This document shows positions 57,259-64,000 of a stretch of DNA of 64,000 nucleotides, in pieces. Origin of the DNA: Mycolicibacterium parafortuitum (GTDB lineage: Bacteria; Actinomycetota; Actinomycetes; Mycobacteriales; Mycobacteriaceae); contig NZ_MVID01000012.1 of assembly GCF_002086815.1 (NCBI RefSeq), positions 62,001-126,000 on the forward strand, written 5' to 3'. Both the position numbers and the translations under genes were made by a program. The first letter of the stretch is position 1. Each line of letters opens with the position of its first letter. The notes beneath the pieces were generated by a model. The model was not told the DNA's origin. It saw only the letters and a list, made by a program, of their open reading frames with translations, and did no database searches.

Positions 57259-58443
57259 ATGAGCGCGCAGCCCACCCGGATCGTCGTCATCGGCGGCGGA
57301 TACGCAGGCGTGATGGCCGCCAACCGACTCTGCTCCCGCGAGGACGTGGACGTCACCCTGGTCAACCCCCGCCCCCAGTTCGTCGAGCGGATCCGGCTGC
57401 ACCAACTGGCGGCAGCCGACGACCCCGGCAGCACGGTCGCCGTCCAGGACTTCGGCACCGTGCTCAACGCCCGCGTGCGCCTGGTGGTCGACAGCGCCGA
57501 TCGCATCGACGCCGCGACCCGGCGCCTCGCGCTTTCCTCCGGTGCCACACTGGACTACGACTACCTGGTGTACGCGGTCGGCAGCACCGGCGATGTGCCG
57601 GCAAGCGTGCCCGGAGCCGCCGAATTCGCCTACCCGCTCAGCGAATTGGAGCAGGCGACGCGGCTGCGGGAGCGGCTGGCCGACCTCGCGGCGCCGGCTC
57701 CGCTGGTGGTCGTCGGCGGCGGGCTGACCGGGATCGAGGCGGCCGCCGAGTTCGCCGAGGCGGGCCGCTCGGTCACGCTCGTCACCCCGGTGGTCGGACC
57801 GTCACTCAGCGTCGCCGCGCGCCGGTCGGTGACCAAGCGGCTGCGCACGCTGGGTGTCACCACGGTGGCCGCCGGGGTGCGCACCGTCGGCCCCGACCAC
57901 GTCGTCCTCGACGACGGGCGCACCCTGCCCAGCGCGGTGACGGTGTGGACAGCCGGGTTCGGGGTGCCGGGGCTGGCCGCGGCCAGCGGACTGACCACCG
58001 ACGCACTGGGCCGGCTGATCACCGACGAGACGCTGACCAGCGTCGACGACGACCGCATCGTCGCGGCCGGGGACGCGGCAGCTCCGTCGGGTCACCCGTA
58101 CCGGATGAGCTGCCAGGCCGGGCTGCCGCTCGGCGCCCAGGCCGCGGGTACGGTGCTGGCGCGGATGGCGGGCACCGCCGTCGCCGACGCGACGGTGCCG
58201 ATGTCCGGGCAGTGCATCAGCCTCGGACGCGGCGCGGGCACCGTGCAGATTCAGCACAAGGACGACACCCCGCGCAACCTCTACATCGGGGGCCGAACCG
58301 GCGCCTTCGTCAAGGAGCAGGTGTGCCGGTTCACGGTCAAATGGCTTGCCGCCGAGGCACGTAAGCCCGGTTCGTACCGGTCGCTGAAGGGCCCGGATCG
58401 TTCCGATCTGATCGCGACCTCACCGGAGGTGCCGGTGCGGTGA
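57259..58443 (+). CDS. NDH-2-like FAD-dependent NAD(P)H oxidoreductase
   Basis: 394 residues from the ATG at 57259 (AAAGGAG upstream). The FAD motif is RIVVIGGGYAGVMAANRL, the NAD(P)H motif PLVVVGGGLTGIEAAAEFA, and the third FAD motif DDRIVAAGDAAAPSG. The layout is that of the type II NADH dehydrogenase and ferredoxin-reductase-like family, without a clear membrane anchor. The last four bases overlap the start of the sigma factor gene. Oxidoreductases are standard partners of ECF41 sigma factors; the electron acceptor is unknown. Confidence 0.85.
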   Translation: MSAQPTRIVVIGGGYAGVMAANRLCSREDVDVTLVNPRPQFVERIRLHQLAAADDPGSTVAVQDFGTVLNARVRLVVDSADRIDAATRRLALSSGATLDYDYLVYAVGSTGDVPASVPGAAEFAYPLSELEQATRLRERLADLAAPAPLVVVGGGLTGIEAAAEFAEAGRSVTLVTPVVGPSLSVAARRSVTKRLRTLGVTTVAAGVRTVGPDHVVLDDGRTLPSAVTVWTAGFGVPGLAAASGLTTDALGRLITDETLTSVDDDRIVAAGDAAAPSGHPYRMSCQAGLPLGAQAAGTVLARMAGTAVADATVPMSGQCISLGRGAGTVQIQHKDDTPRNLYIGGRTGAFVKEQVCRFTVKWLAAEARKPGSYRSLKGPDRSDLIATSPEVPVR

Positions 58444-59336
58444 GCATGGCGCCGGGAGACGAACACGCCGAACGGTTCACCCACCTGCGTCCGCTGCTGT
58501 TCACGATCGCCTACGAGATCCTGGGCAGCACAACCGAATCCGACGACGTGCTGCAGGAGAGCTACCTGCGCTGGGCCGAGGTGGACCTCGCCTCGGTCAC
58601 CGACACCAAGGCCTACCTGGCCCAGCTCGTCACCCGGCAGTCGCTCAACGCCCTGCGCGCCCAGTCCCGCAGGCGGGAGGACTATGTGGGCCCGTGGCTG
58701 CCGGAACCGCTTCTGACCCAGCAGGATCCGTCAGCGGATGTGGTGCTCGCCGAGTCGGTGTCGATGGCGATGCTCGTCGTGCTGGAGACGCTGAGCCCCG
58801 ACGAGCGGGCGGTGTTCGTGCTGCGCGAGGTGTTCGGCTTCGGGCACACCGAGATCGCCGAGGCGCTCGGCAAGTCGGCTGCGGCGGTCCGGCAGATGGC
58901 GCACCGGGCCCGCGAGCATGTGCAGTCCCGGCGCAAACGCTACGAGCCGGTCGACCCGAAGGTGTCGAGCGAGATCACCATGAAGTTCTTCGCCGCCGCG
59001 GCCACCGGCGACATGGACGGACTGCTCGAGATGCTGGCGCCCGACGTGGTGTGGACCGCCGACAGCGACGGCAAGGTCAGCGCGGCCCGGCGGCCGGTGG
59101 AAGGGGCCGACAAGGTGGCCCGGCTGATCCTGGGCTTTGTCCGCCTCGCCGGTGGCGAGGGCCGGGTCGAGCCCGCGTTCTACAACAGCGCGCCCGCACT
59201 GGTGCTCTACACGGGCGACGTGCTGGAGGGCGTGGTCACGTTCGAGGTGGCCGACGGCCGGATCACGAACTTCTACGCGATGCGCAACCCGGAGAAGCTG
59301 ACGGGGGTGATGGTGCCGCGCCGGATCAGCCGATAA
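58440..59336 (+). CDS. ECF41 (SigJ-like) sigma factor with SnoaL-type C terminus
   Basis: 298 residues, starting at a GTG inside the oxidoreductase stop. Region 2 (ERFTHLRPLLFTIAYEILGS, then TTESDDVLQESYLRWAEVD) and region 4 (TLSPDERAVFVLREVFGF, HTEIAEALGKSAAAVRQMAHRAREHV) occupy residues 1-165. Residues 180-290 are a SnoaL-2/NTF2-like domain (FFAAAATGDMDGLLEMLAPDVVWTAD) found fused to ECF41 sigmas, where it replaces an anti-sigma factor. It is probably autoregulated through the promoter at 57200-57226. Confidence 0.88.
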   Translation: MSMAPGDEHAERFTHLRPLLFTIAYEILGSTTESDDVLQESYLRWAEVDLASVTDTKAYLAQLVTRQSLNALRAQSRRREDYVGPWLPEPLLTQQDPSADVVLAESVSMAMLVVLETLSPDERAVFVLREVFGFGHTEIAEALGKSAAAVRQMAHRAREHVQSRRKRYEPVDPKVSSEITMKFFAAAATGDMDGLLEMLAPDVVWTADSDGKVSAARRPVEGADKVARLILGFVRLAGGEGRVEPAFYNSAPALVLYTGDVLEGVVTFEVADGRITNFYAMRNPEKLTGVMVPRRISR

Positions 59337-59342
59337 TGAGCC

Positions 59343-60581
59343 GTGCGCATCGAGCGGCTCGGCGATCTGGGCGACGCCCCGTCGGTGCTGCGTGCGCTCG
59401 GAGCCGCGACGGAGCGTCTCGGGCTCGCGGCGCCCGCCGCGCTGATCGGTGACTGGTTCGGTTCCCGCGCGGTGATCGCTCCCACGGTGGGCGTGTCGGC
59501 CGTCGCACCCGAGACGGTTTTCGGCGTGACACCGGGAAACCGCTGCGACGGGCCGGTGGGTGGCGGCTGGTTCGGATATCTGTCCTACCCCGACGCCGGC
59601 GCCGACGGGCTCGGCCCGCGGATCCCCGTCGCGGCGGGCGGCTGGTCGGATTCGGTGTTGCGCTGCGACCGCGACGGCGGCTGGTGGTACGAAAGTCTCA
59701 CCGGGGCAACACTTCCCGGCTGGGTCGTCGATGCGGTGCACTCGCCCGCCGGGCCTCGGCGCGCAGCAGTGGTGTGGGAGGCCGCCGATCACACCGCGCA
59801 CCAACGGGGGGTGCGGGAATGCCTCGACGCGATCGCCGCCGGCGAGGTGTACCAGGCGTGCGTGTGCACACAGTTCCGTGGCGTGCTCGACGGAGCGCCG
59901 CTCGATTTCTTCACCGAGGCGGCGGGCCGGACCACACCGGCCCGGGCCGCGTATCTCGCGGGCGATTGGGGCGCGGTGGCGTCGCTGTCGCCGGAGCTGT
60001 TCCTGCGCCGGTGCGGGGAATCCGTCACATCCAGCCCGATCAAGGGCACCCTGCCGCGGCAGGCCGATCCGGCGGCATTGCGGGCGTCGGTCAAGGACGT
60101 CGCGGAGAACATCATGATCGTCGACCTGGTGCGCAACGACCTGGGCCGGGTCGCGCGCACCGGATCGGTCACGGTGCCCGAGCTGCTGGCGGTCCGGCCG
60201 GCGCCCGGGGTCTGGCATCTGGTGTCCACGGTGACCGCGCAGGTCCCCGCGGAGTTGCCGATGGCCGACCTGCTCGACGCGACGTTTCCGCCGGCTTCGG
60301 TCACCGGCACGCCGAAGCAGCGCGCCCGCGAGCTGCTGGTCTCGTGGGAGCCGCTCCGGCGCGGGATCTACTGTGGCACAGCGGGGCTCGCGTCACCGTG
60401 GGCCGGGTGCGAGCTGAACGTCGCGATCCGCACGGTCGAGTTCACCCCGAACGGCGCGGCGGTGCTCGGCGTCGGCGGCGGTATCACCGCCGATTCGGAT
60501 CCGGAGCGCGAATGGGACGAGTGCCTGCACAAGGCCGCGCCGATCATCGGCCACGGTGTCGGCTCACTCACGCGCACGTAG
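59343..60581 (+). CDS. pabB: Aminodeoxychorismate synthase component I
   Basis: 412 residues from a GTG. The C-terminal chorismate-binding domain shows SSPIKGTLPR, VKDVAENIMIVDLVRNDLGR, PPASVTGTPKQRARELL and GCELNVAIRTVEF. It makes aminodeoxychorismate, precursor of p-aminobenzoate and folate. It is shorter at the N terminus than anthranilate synthase TrpE and lacks that enzyme's tryptophan site, hence PabB. Position next to rsmI matches Rv1005c. Its 3' end overlaps the convergent rsmI gene by 18 bases. Confidence 0.88.
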   Translation: MRIERLGDLGDAPSVLRALGAATERLGLAAPAALIGDWFGSRAVIAPTVGVSAVAPETVFGVTPGNRCDGPVGGGWFGYLSYPDAGADGLGPRIPVAAGGWSDSVLRCDRDGGWWYESLTGATLPGWVVDAVHSPAGPRRAAVVWEAADHTAHQRGVRECLDAIAAGEVYQACVCTQFRGVLDGAPLDFFTEAAGRTTPARAAYLAGDWGAVASLSPELFLRRCGESVTSSPIKGTLPRQADPAALRASVKDVAENIMIVDLVRNDLGRVARTGSVTVPELLAVRPAPGVWHLVSTVTAQVPAELPMADLLDATFPPASVTGTPKQRARELLVSWEPLRRGIYCGTAGLASPWAGCELNVAIRTVEFTPNGAAVLGVGGGITADSDPEREWDECLHKAAPIIGHGVGSLTRT

Positions 60582-61400
60582 TACCGCGTCATAGAGCTCG
60601 CGTCGCGACGGAGCGCCGGGATGCGCGGCGACCACCTGTGCGCACGCGTCCTTGACCCGCATCCCGTCCTCGACCAGCCGAAGCGCCTCGGCGACCATTT
60701 CCTCGGGATCCGCCGACGGTGTCGCACCGGCCAGCACCACGGTGATCTCCCCCAGCACACCGTCGGCCGCCCACTCGGCGAGCTCCCCGAGCGTCCCGCG
60801 CACGATCTCCTCGTGCGTCTTCGTCAGCTCCCGGCACACCACGGCCCGGCGTTGCGGGCCGAGCACGTCGACGGCGTCGCGCAGCGTCTCGGCCAGCCGG
60901 CGGGGTGACTCGAAGAACACGCAGGTGCGCGGTTCGGCCCGCAAGGTCTGCAGCCACGAGGTGCGCGCGGACTGCTTGCGCGGTGCGAACCCCTCGAAGC
61001 AGAACCGCTCCGACGGCAGGCCCGCCACCGCGAGCGCCGTGGTGACCGCCGACGGTCCGGGCAGGCACTGCACCGTCAGGCCGTTCTCCGCGCAGGCCGC
61101 CACCAGCCGGTAGCCGGGATCGCTGATCAGCGGCATCCCGGCGTCACTGACCAGCAGCACCGTCGCCCCGCTGCGGATGTCGTCGAGGAGCGCAGGCACC
61201 CGGGACGACTCGTTCTGGTCATAGAGGCTCACGATCCGGCCCGCCGGCTTCACCTCCAGCGCCGTCGCCAAGGTGCGGATCCGGCGGGTGTCCTCGGCGG
61301 CGATCACGTCGGCACTGCCCAGCGCCCGGATCAGCCGCGCTGAGGCGTCCGACGGCTGTCCCAGCGGCGTGGCGCCCACGAGCAGTCGTCCGGCCGTCAT
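60564..61400 (-). CDS. rsmI: RsmI 16S rRNA 2'-O-methyltransferase (C1402)
   Basis: 278 residues from the ATG at 61400; a very long in-frame extension to 63026 is only antisense to pmt and is not real. The tetrapyrrole-methylase fold motifs are LLVGATPLGQPSDAS (here GQ rather than the usual GN), VIAAEDTRRIRTLA, TVLLVSDAGMPLISDPG and LPGPSAVTTALAVAGLP. It 2'-O-methylates cytidine 1402 of 16S rRNA. TAGGCT ends 7 bases before the ATG, so the message is leaderless. Confidence 0.92.
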   Translation of the reverse strand: MTAGRLLVGATPLGQPSDASARLIRALGSADVIAAEDTRRIRTLATALEVKPAGRIVSLYDQNESSRVPALLDDIRSGATVLLVSDAGMPLISDPGYRLVAACAENGLTVQCLPGPSAVTTALAVAGLPSERFCFEGFAPRKQSARTSWLQTLRAEPRTCVFFESPRRLAETLRDAVDVLGPQRRAVVCRELTKTHEEIVRGTLGELAEWAADGVLGEITVVLAGATPSADPEEMVAEALRLVEDGMRVKDACAQVVAAHPGAPSRRELYDAVLRARE

Positions 61401-61407
61401 GTCACAC

Positions 61408-61417
61408 AGCCTACGAT
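61408..61417. promoter_or_regulatory. Bidirectional -10 element, rsmI/pmt
   Basis: AGCCTACGAT reads TAGGCT on minus (7 bases before the rsmI ATG) and TACGAT on plus (7 bases before the pmt GTG); the central TA is common. The start codons are only 24 bases apart. Confidence 0.55.
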
Positions 61418-61424
61418 CGCATGC

Positions 61425-62975
61425 GTGACCGCCCCGACCGAGGAACTCGAAAGAAGCGGGCGCTCGGTCCCCGTCATCAGCCCCGGCCCGGTCGTACCCG
61501 TCGCCGACTTCGGTCCGCTCGACCGTCTCCAGGGCTGGGCGATGACCGCCGTGATCACCGCGCTCGCCGCGGTGACGCGGTTCCTGAACCTGGGCTCGCC
61601 GACCGATGCCGGCACCCCGATCTTCGACGAGAAGCACTACGCGCCGCAGGCGTGGCAGATGGTGCACAACAAGGGCCTGGAGGACAACCCCGGCTACGGG
61701 CTGGTGGTGCACCCGCCGGTCGGTAAACAGCTCATCGCGATCGGCGAGGCGATCTTCGGCTACACCGGGCTGGGCTGGCGGTTCTCCGGCGCGGTGTGCG
61801 GTGTGGTGCTGGTGCTGCTGGTGGTGCGGATCGCGCGGCGCATCAGCCGCTCGACCCTGGTCGGGGGTATCGCCGGGCTGCTGCTGATCGCCGACGGCGT
61901 CAGCTTCGTCACCGCGCGCACCGCGCTGCTGGACGGGTTCCTGACCGTGTTCGTCGTCGCGGCGTTCGGTGCCCTGATGGTCGACCGCGACCAGATCCGC
62001 GAGCGCATGCACATCGCGTTCTTGGAGGGGCGCATCGCCGAGACGCCGTGGGGTCCGCGGCTCGGGGTGCGCTGGTGGAGGTTCGGCGCCGGGGTGCTGC
62101 TCGGGCTGGCCTGCGCGACGAAGTGGTCGGGGCTGTACTTCGTGCTGTTCTTCGGGGTCATGACGGTGGCCCTCGACGTCGCCGCCCGCAGGCAGTACCG
62201 GGTGCCGCGGCCGTGGCTGGGCACGTTCCGCCGCGACGTCGGTCCGTCGCTGTATGCGCTGGTGCTGATCCCGTTCGGGGTGTACCTGGCGTCCTACACG
62301 CCGTGGTTCGCGTCCGAGACGGGCGTCAACCGCCACGAGGTGGGCCGGTCCATCGGCCCGGACAGCGCGCTGCCGATCCCGGACGCGTTGCGGTCGCTGT
62401 GGCACTACACCTACGCCGCGTACCGATTCCACTCCGGGCTGACCAACGCCGACGGCAACCACCACCCGTGGGAGTCCAAACCGTGGACGTGGCCGATGTC
62501 GCTGCGGCCGGTGCTGTACGCGATCGACACCGACAACGTGTCGGGCTGCGGCGCCCAGTCGTGCGTGAAGGCCGTGATGCTGGTCGGCACGCCGGCGATG
62601 TGGTTCCTGGCGGTGCCGATCCTGGCGTGGGCGGTGTGGCGGGCGTTCGTGAAGCGGGACTGGCGTTACGCGGTGCTGCTGGTCGGCTACAGCGCGGGCT
62701 TCCTGCCGTGGTTCGCCGACATCGACCGGCAGATGTACTTCTTCTACGCCGCGACGATGGCCCCGTTCCTGGTGATGATCATCGCGATGATCCTCGGCGA
62801 CATCCTCTACAAACCGACTCGCAACGCCGAGCGCAGAACTCTGGGCCTGCTGGTGGTGTGCCTCTACGTCGCGGTGGTCATCACGAACTTCGCGTGGCTC
62901 TACCCGATCCTGACCGGGCTGCCGATCTCGCAGCACACCTGGAACATGCAGATCTGGCTGCCGTCCTGGCGCTAG
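61425..62975 (+). CDS. pmt: Protein O-mannosyltransferase (GT39)
   Basis: 516 residues from a GTG; the message looks leaderless. It is an integral membrane enzyme with about ten helices that transfers mannose from polyprenyl-phosphate-mannose to exported proteins. The family motif TDAGTPIFDEKHYAPQAWQM holds the catalytic Asp-Glu pair in the first outside loop. LVVHPPVGKQLIAIG and DNVSGCGAQSC follow. It corresponds by place to Rv1002c. It is followed by one half of the DUF559-flanking repeats. Confidence 0.92.
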   Translation: MTAPTEELERSGRSVPVISPGPVVPVADFGPLDRLQGWAMTAVITALAAVTRFLNLGSPTDAGTPIFDEKHYAPQAWQMVHNKGLEDNPGYGLVVHPPVGKQLIAIGEAIFGYTGLGWRFSGAVCGVVLVLLVVRIARRISRSTLVGGIAGLLLIADGVSFVTARTALLDGFLTVFVVAAFGALMVDRDQIRERMHIAFLEGRIAETPWGPRLGVRWWRFGAGVLLGLACATKWSGLYFVLFFGVMTVALDVAARRQYRVPRPWLGTFRRDVGPSLYALVLIPFGVYLASYTPWFASETGVNRHEVGRSIGPDSALPIPDALRSLWHYTYAAYRFHSGLTNADGNHHPWESKPWTWPMSLRPVLYAIDTDNVSGCGAQSCVKAVMLVGTPAMWFLAVPILAWAVWRAFVKRDWRYAVLLVGYSAGFLPWFADIDRQMYFFYAATMAPFLVMIIAMILGDILYKPTRNAERRTLGLLVVCLYVAVVITNFAWLYPILTGLPISQHTWNMQIWLPSWR

Positions 62976-62984
62976 CGGGGTTTT

Positions 62985-63004
62985 CGCCGAACTGGGATTC
63001 CCGG
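62985..63004 (+). repeat. Repeat family 1 copy, left of DUF559 gene
   Basis: CGCCGAACTGGGATTCCCGG, preceded by TTTT, identical to 16944-16963 and to the complement of 63955-63974. It starts 10 bases after the pmt stop. Confidence 0.75.
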
Positions 63005-63080
63005 TCGCGATTTCGGGGTTATCCACAGCCCTCAGCCGAGGCTCGCCGAGGGCCGGCCAAAGTCAGCGACGATCGATCAC

Positions 63081-63938
63081 ATGCGACCGGTGATCCTGGG
63101 CAGCCAGGAGATCAAGGACGGCACGCTCACCCGCGGCGAGCTGCGATGGCATTACGAGCGGCTCTTCCCCGACGTCCACATCCTGCGGGACGTCCCGCGC
63201 TCGCTGTATCACCGGACCGTCGGCGCATGGCTGTGGTCGCGCGAACGCGGTGTCATCACCGGCCGTGCCGCCGCGGCCCTGCACGGCGCGAAATGGATCG
63301 GTGAGGACGTGCCGATCGAACTCATCTGGAAGTCCTACGACACGCCCCCGGGGATCGTCGCGCGCGACGACCACTTCCTCTACGACGACGTCTACCCGAT
63401 CGACGGCATGGCCGTTGCGACGGTTCAGCGGTGCGCCTACGACCTCGGCCGTCACCTGCCCCGGGACGAGGCCGTCGTGTGTCTCGACGCTCTGTCCAAC
63501 GCGACGGGGCTTCGCGCAGAATGGGTCTCCCCGATAGCCGACAGGTACAAGGGCGCCCGCCACATCAGGCGGCTGCGGACCGCCCTCGACCTGATGGACG
63601 GCGGCGCCCAGTCCCCGAAGGAGACTCGTCTTCGGCTGCTGCTGATCGACGCGGGTTTCCCCCGTCCCGCAACACAGATCCCGGTGTGTGACGACTACGG
63701 AGCCCCGTTCGCATTCCTCGACATGGGCTGGGAGGACGCCGGTATCGCCGTCGAATACGACGGCGATCACCACCGCACGCATCGCGGGCAGTACGTCTGG
63801 GACGAACGGCGGCTGCGGATGATCAGGGACCGCGGCTGGCGACATGTGAAGGTCATCGCGGAGGACAGGCCGTACGACGTGATCGAACGGGTGCGTCGCG
63901 CATGGGCCGAACGCGAGCCCGGCGCCATGGTTGTGTGA
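63081..63938 (+). CDS. DUF559 nuclease-like protein
   Basis: 285 residues. The N-terminal part (IKDGTLTRGELRWHYERLFP to VITGRAAAALHGAKWIG) is the winged-helix, AbiEi-like start of many Actinobacterial DUF559 proteins. The C-terminal 110 residues form a Vsr/PD-(D/E)XK-like fold: SPKETRLRLLLIDAGFPRP, FLDMGWEDAGIAVEYDGDHHR (probable metal site) and IRDRGWRHVKVIAED. Function is unknown; a DNA-cleaving role is inferred. It is flanked by inverted copies of repeat family 1. Confidence 0.75.
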   Translation: MRPVILGSQEIKDGTLTRGELRWHYERLFPDVHILRDVPRSLYHRTVGAWLWSRERGVITGRAAAALHGAKWIGEDVPIELIWKSYDTPPGIVARDDHFLYDDVYPIDGMAVATVQRCAYDLGRHLPRDEAVVCLDALSNATGLRAEWVSPIADRYKGARHIRRLRTALDLMDGGAQSPKETRLRLLLIDAGFPRPATQIPVCDDYGAPFAFLDMGWEDAGIAVEYDGDHHRTHRGQYVWDERRLRMIRDRGWRHVKVIAEDRPYDVIERVRRAWAEREPGAMVV

Positions 63939-63954
63939 ACGGGCGAATCCACAG

Positions 63955-63974
63955 CCGGGAATCCCAGTTCGGCG
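63955..63974 (-). repeat. Repeat family 1 copy, right of DUF559 gene (inverted)
   Basis: CCGGGAATCCCAGTTCGGCG, followed by AAA, is the exact reverse complement of 62985-63004, 16 bases after the DUF559 stop. Confidence 0.75.
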
Positions 63975-64000
63975 AAACTAGAGCGGGTCGCGGCCGGCCG

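Noticed and set aside
60564-63026. N-terminal extension of rsmI by over 540 codons across pmt
   Set aside because: The extension is Arg/His/Pro-rich antisense to pmt; the true start at 61400 has a leaderless promoter and family match.
63019-63027. TTATCCACA, a perfect DnaA-box sequence
   Set aside because: A single copy with no cluster, AT-rich unwinding region or dnaA/dnaN neighbours; not evidence of an origin.

Overview
The window is chromosomal DNA of a GC-rich actinobacterium, almost certainly a rapid-growing mycobacterium (Mycolicibacterium-like; species not resolved). The grounds are mycobacterium-typical families (UsfY-like, LpqT/LpqU lipoproteins, RpfB, a Pks16-type fatty acyl-AMP ligase, DUF501/FtsB/eno/ppx), frequent GTG starts, many apparently leaderless genes, and a gene order that, as I remember it, mirrors M. 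tuberculosis Rv1002c-Rv1030 in reverse: kdp - ppx - DUF501 - ftsB - eno - lpqU - mazG - mfd - glmU - prs - lpqT - rplY - pth - pks16 - ispE - ksgA - rpfB - tatD - metG - pabB - rsmI - pmt.

Region by region. 1-950: a partial gene with less GC-rich codon use (possible helix-hairpin-helix protein) beside an unusual tRNA-Leu(UAA) with a short variable arm; this may be the edge of a tRNA-associated island. 1.1-8.6 kb: small stress-type genes (UsfY-like, flavodoxin, acidic peptide, DUF7218, Zn alcohol dehydrogenase, flavin reductase, RibD-C reductase, SDR, DUF6328, DUF4235). Six of them, plus a DUF4383 gene at 19.86 kb, have GTTT/GTTA-N15-GGGNAN promoter candidates of SigF type, all with exactly 15 bases between the boxes. 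8.9-16.9 kb: complete kdpFABCDE high-affinity K+ system, with an extra KdpF-like microprotein, an enlarged KdpC and a repeat array upstream that may be the KdpE operator.

17-24.6 kb: epoxide-hydrolase-like gene divergent from propionyl-CoA synthetase, then a minus-strand lpqU-eno-ftsB-DUF501-ppx run. 24.7-28.1 kb: efeUOB iron uptake operon behind an IdeR-box-like palindrome. 28.2-33.4 kb: mfd-mazG and a small WXG-like protein. 33.4-37.6 kb: TetR and PucR regulators, a DadA-type amino-acid dehydrogenase and a GreA-like factor. 37.7-43.7 kb: tRNA-Gln, glmU, prs, arsC-like, lpqT, SDR, rplY, pth (cell-wall precursor, PRPP and translation genes). 43.8-50 kb: QueG-like Fe-S protein, DrrAB-type ABC exporter, lipase maturation factor, fatty acyl-AMP ligase. 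50.2-55.8 kb: tatD-rpfB-ksgA-ispE on minus and metG on plus. 55.8-60.6 kb: NADP-GDH, an NDH-2-like oxidoreductase coupled to an ECF41/SigJ-like sigma factor behind a matching promoter, and pabB. 60.6-64 kb: rsmI, the protein O-mannosyltransferase pmt, and a DUF559 nuclease-like gene flanked by inverted repeats.

The least explained material is in the non-coding DNA: the uniform SigF-type promoter set, three families of intergenic palindromes that sit mostly at convergent gene ends, bidirectional -10 elements of form ANNNTANNNT shared by two leaderless genes, and operators overlapping leaderless promoters. No CRISPR array, prophage or insertion sequence was seen. All calls come from reading the sequence without database searches.
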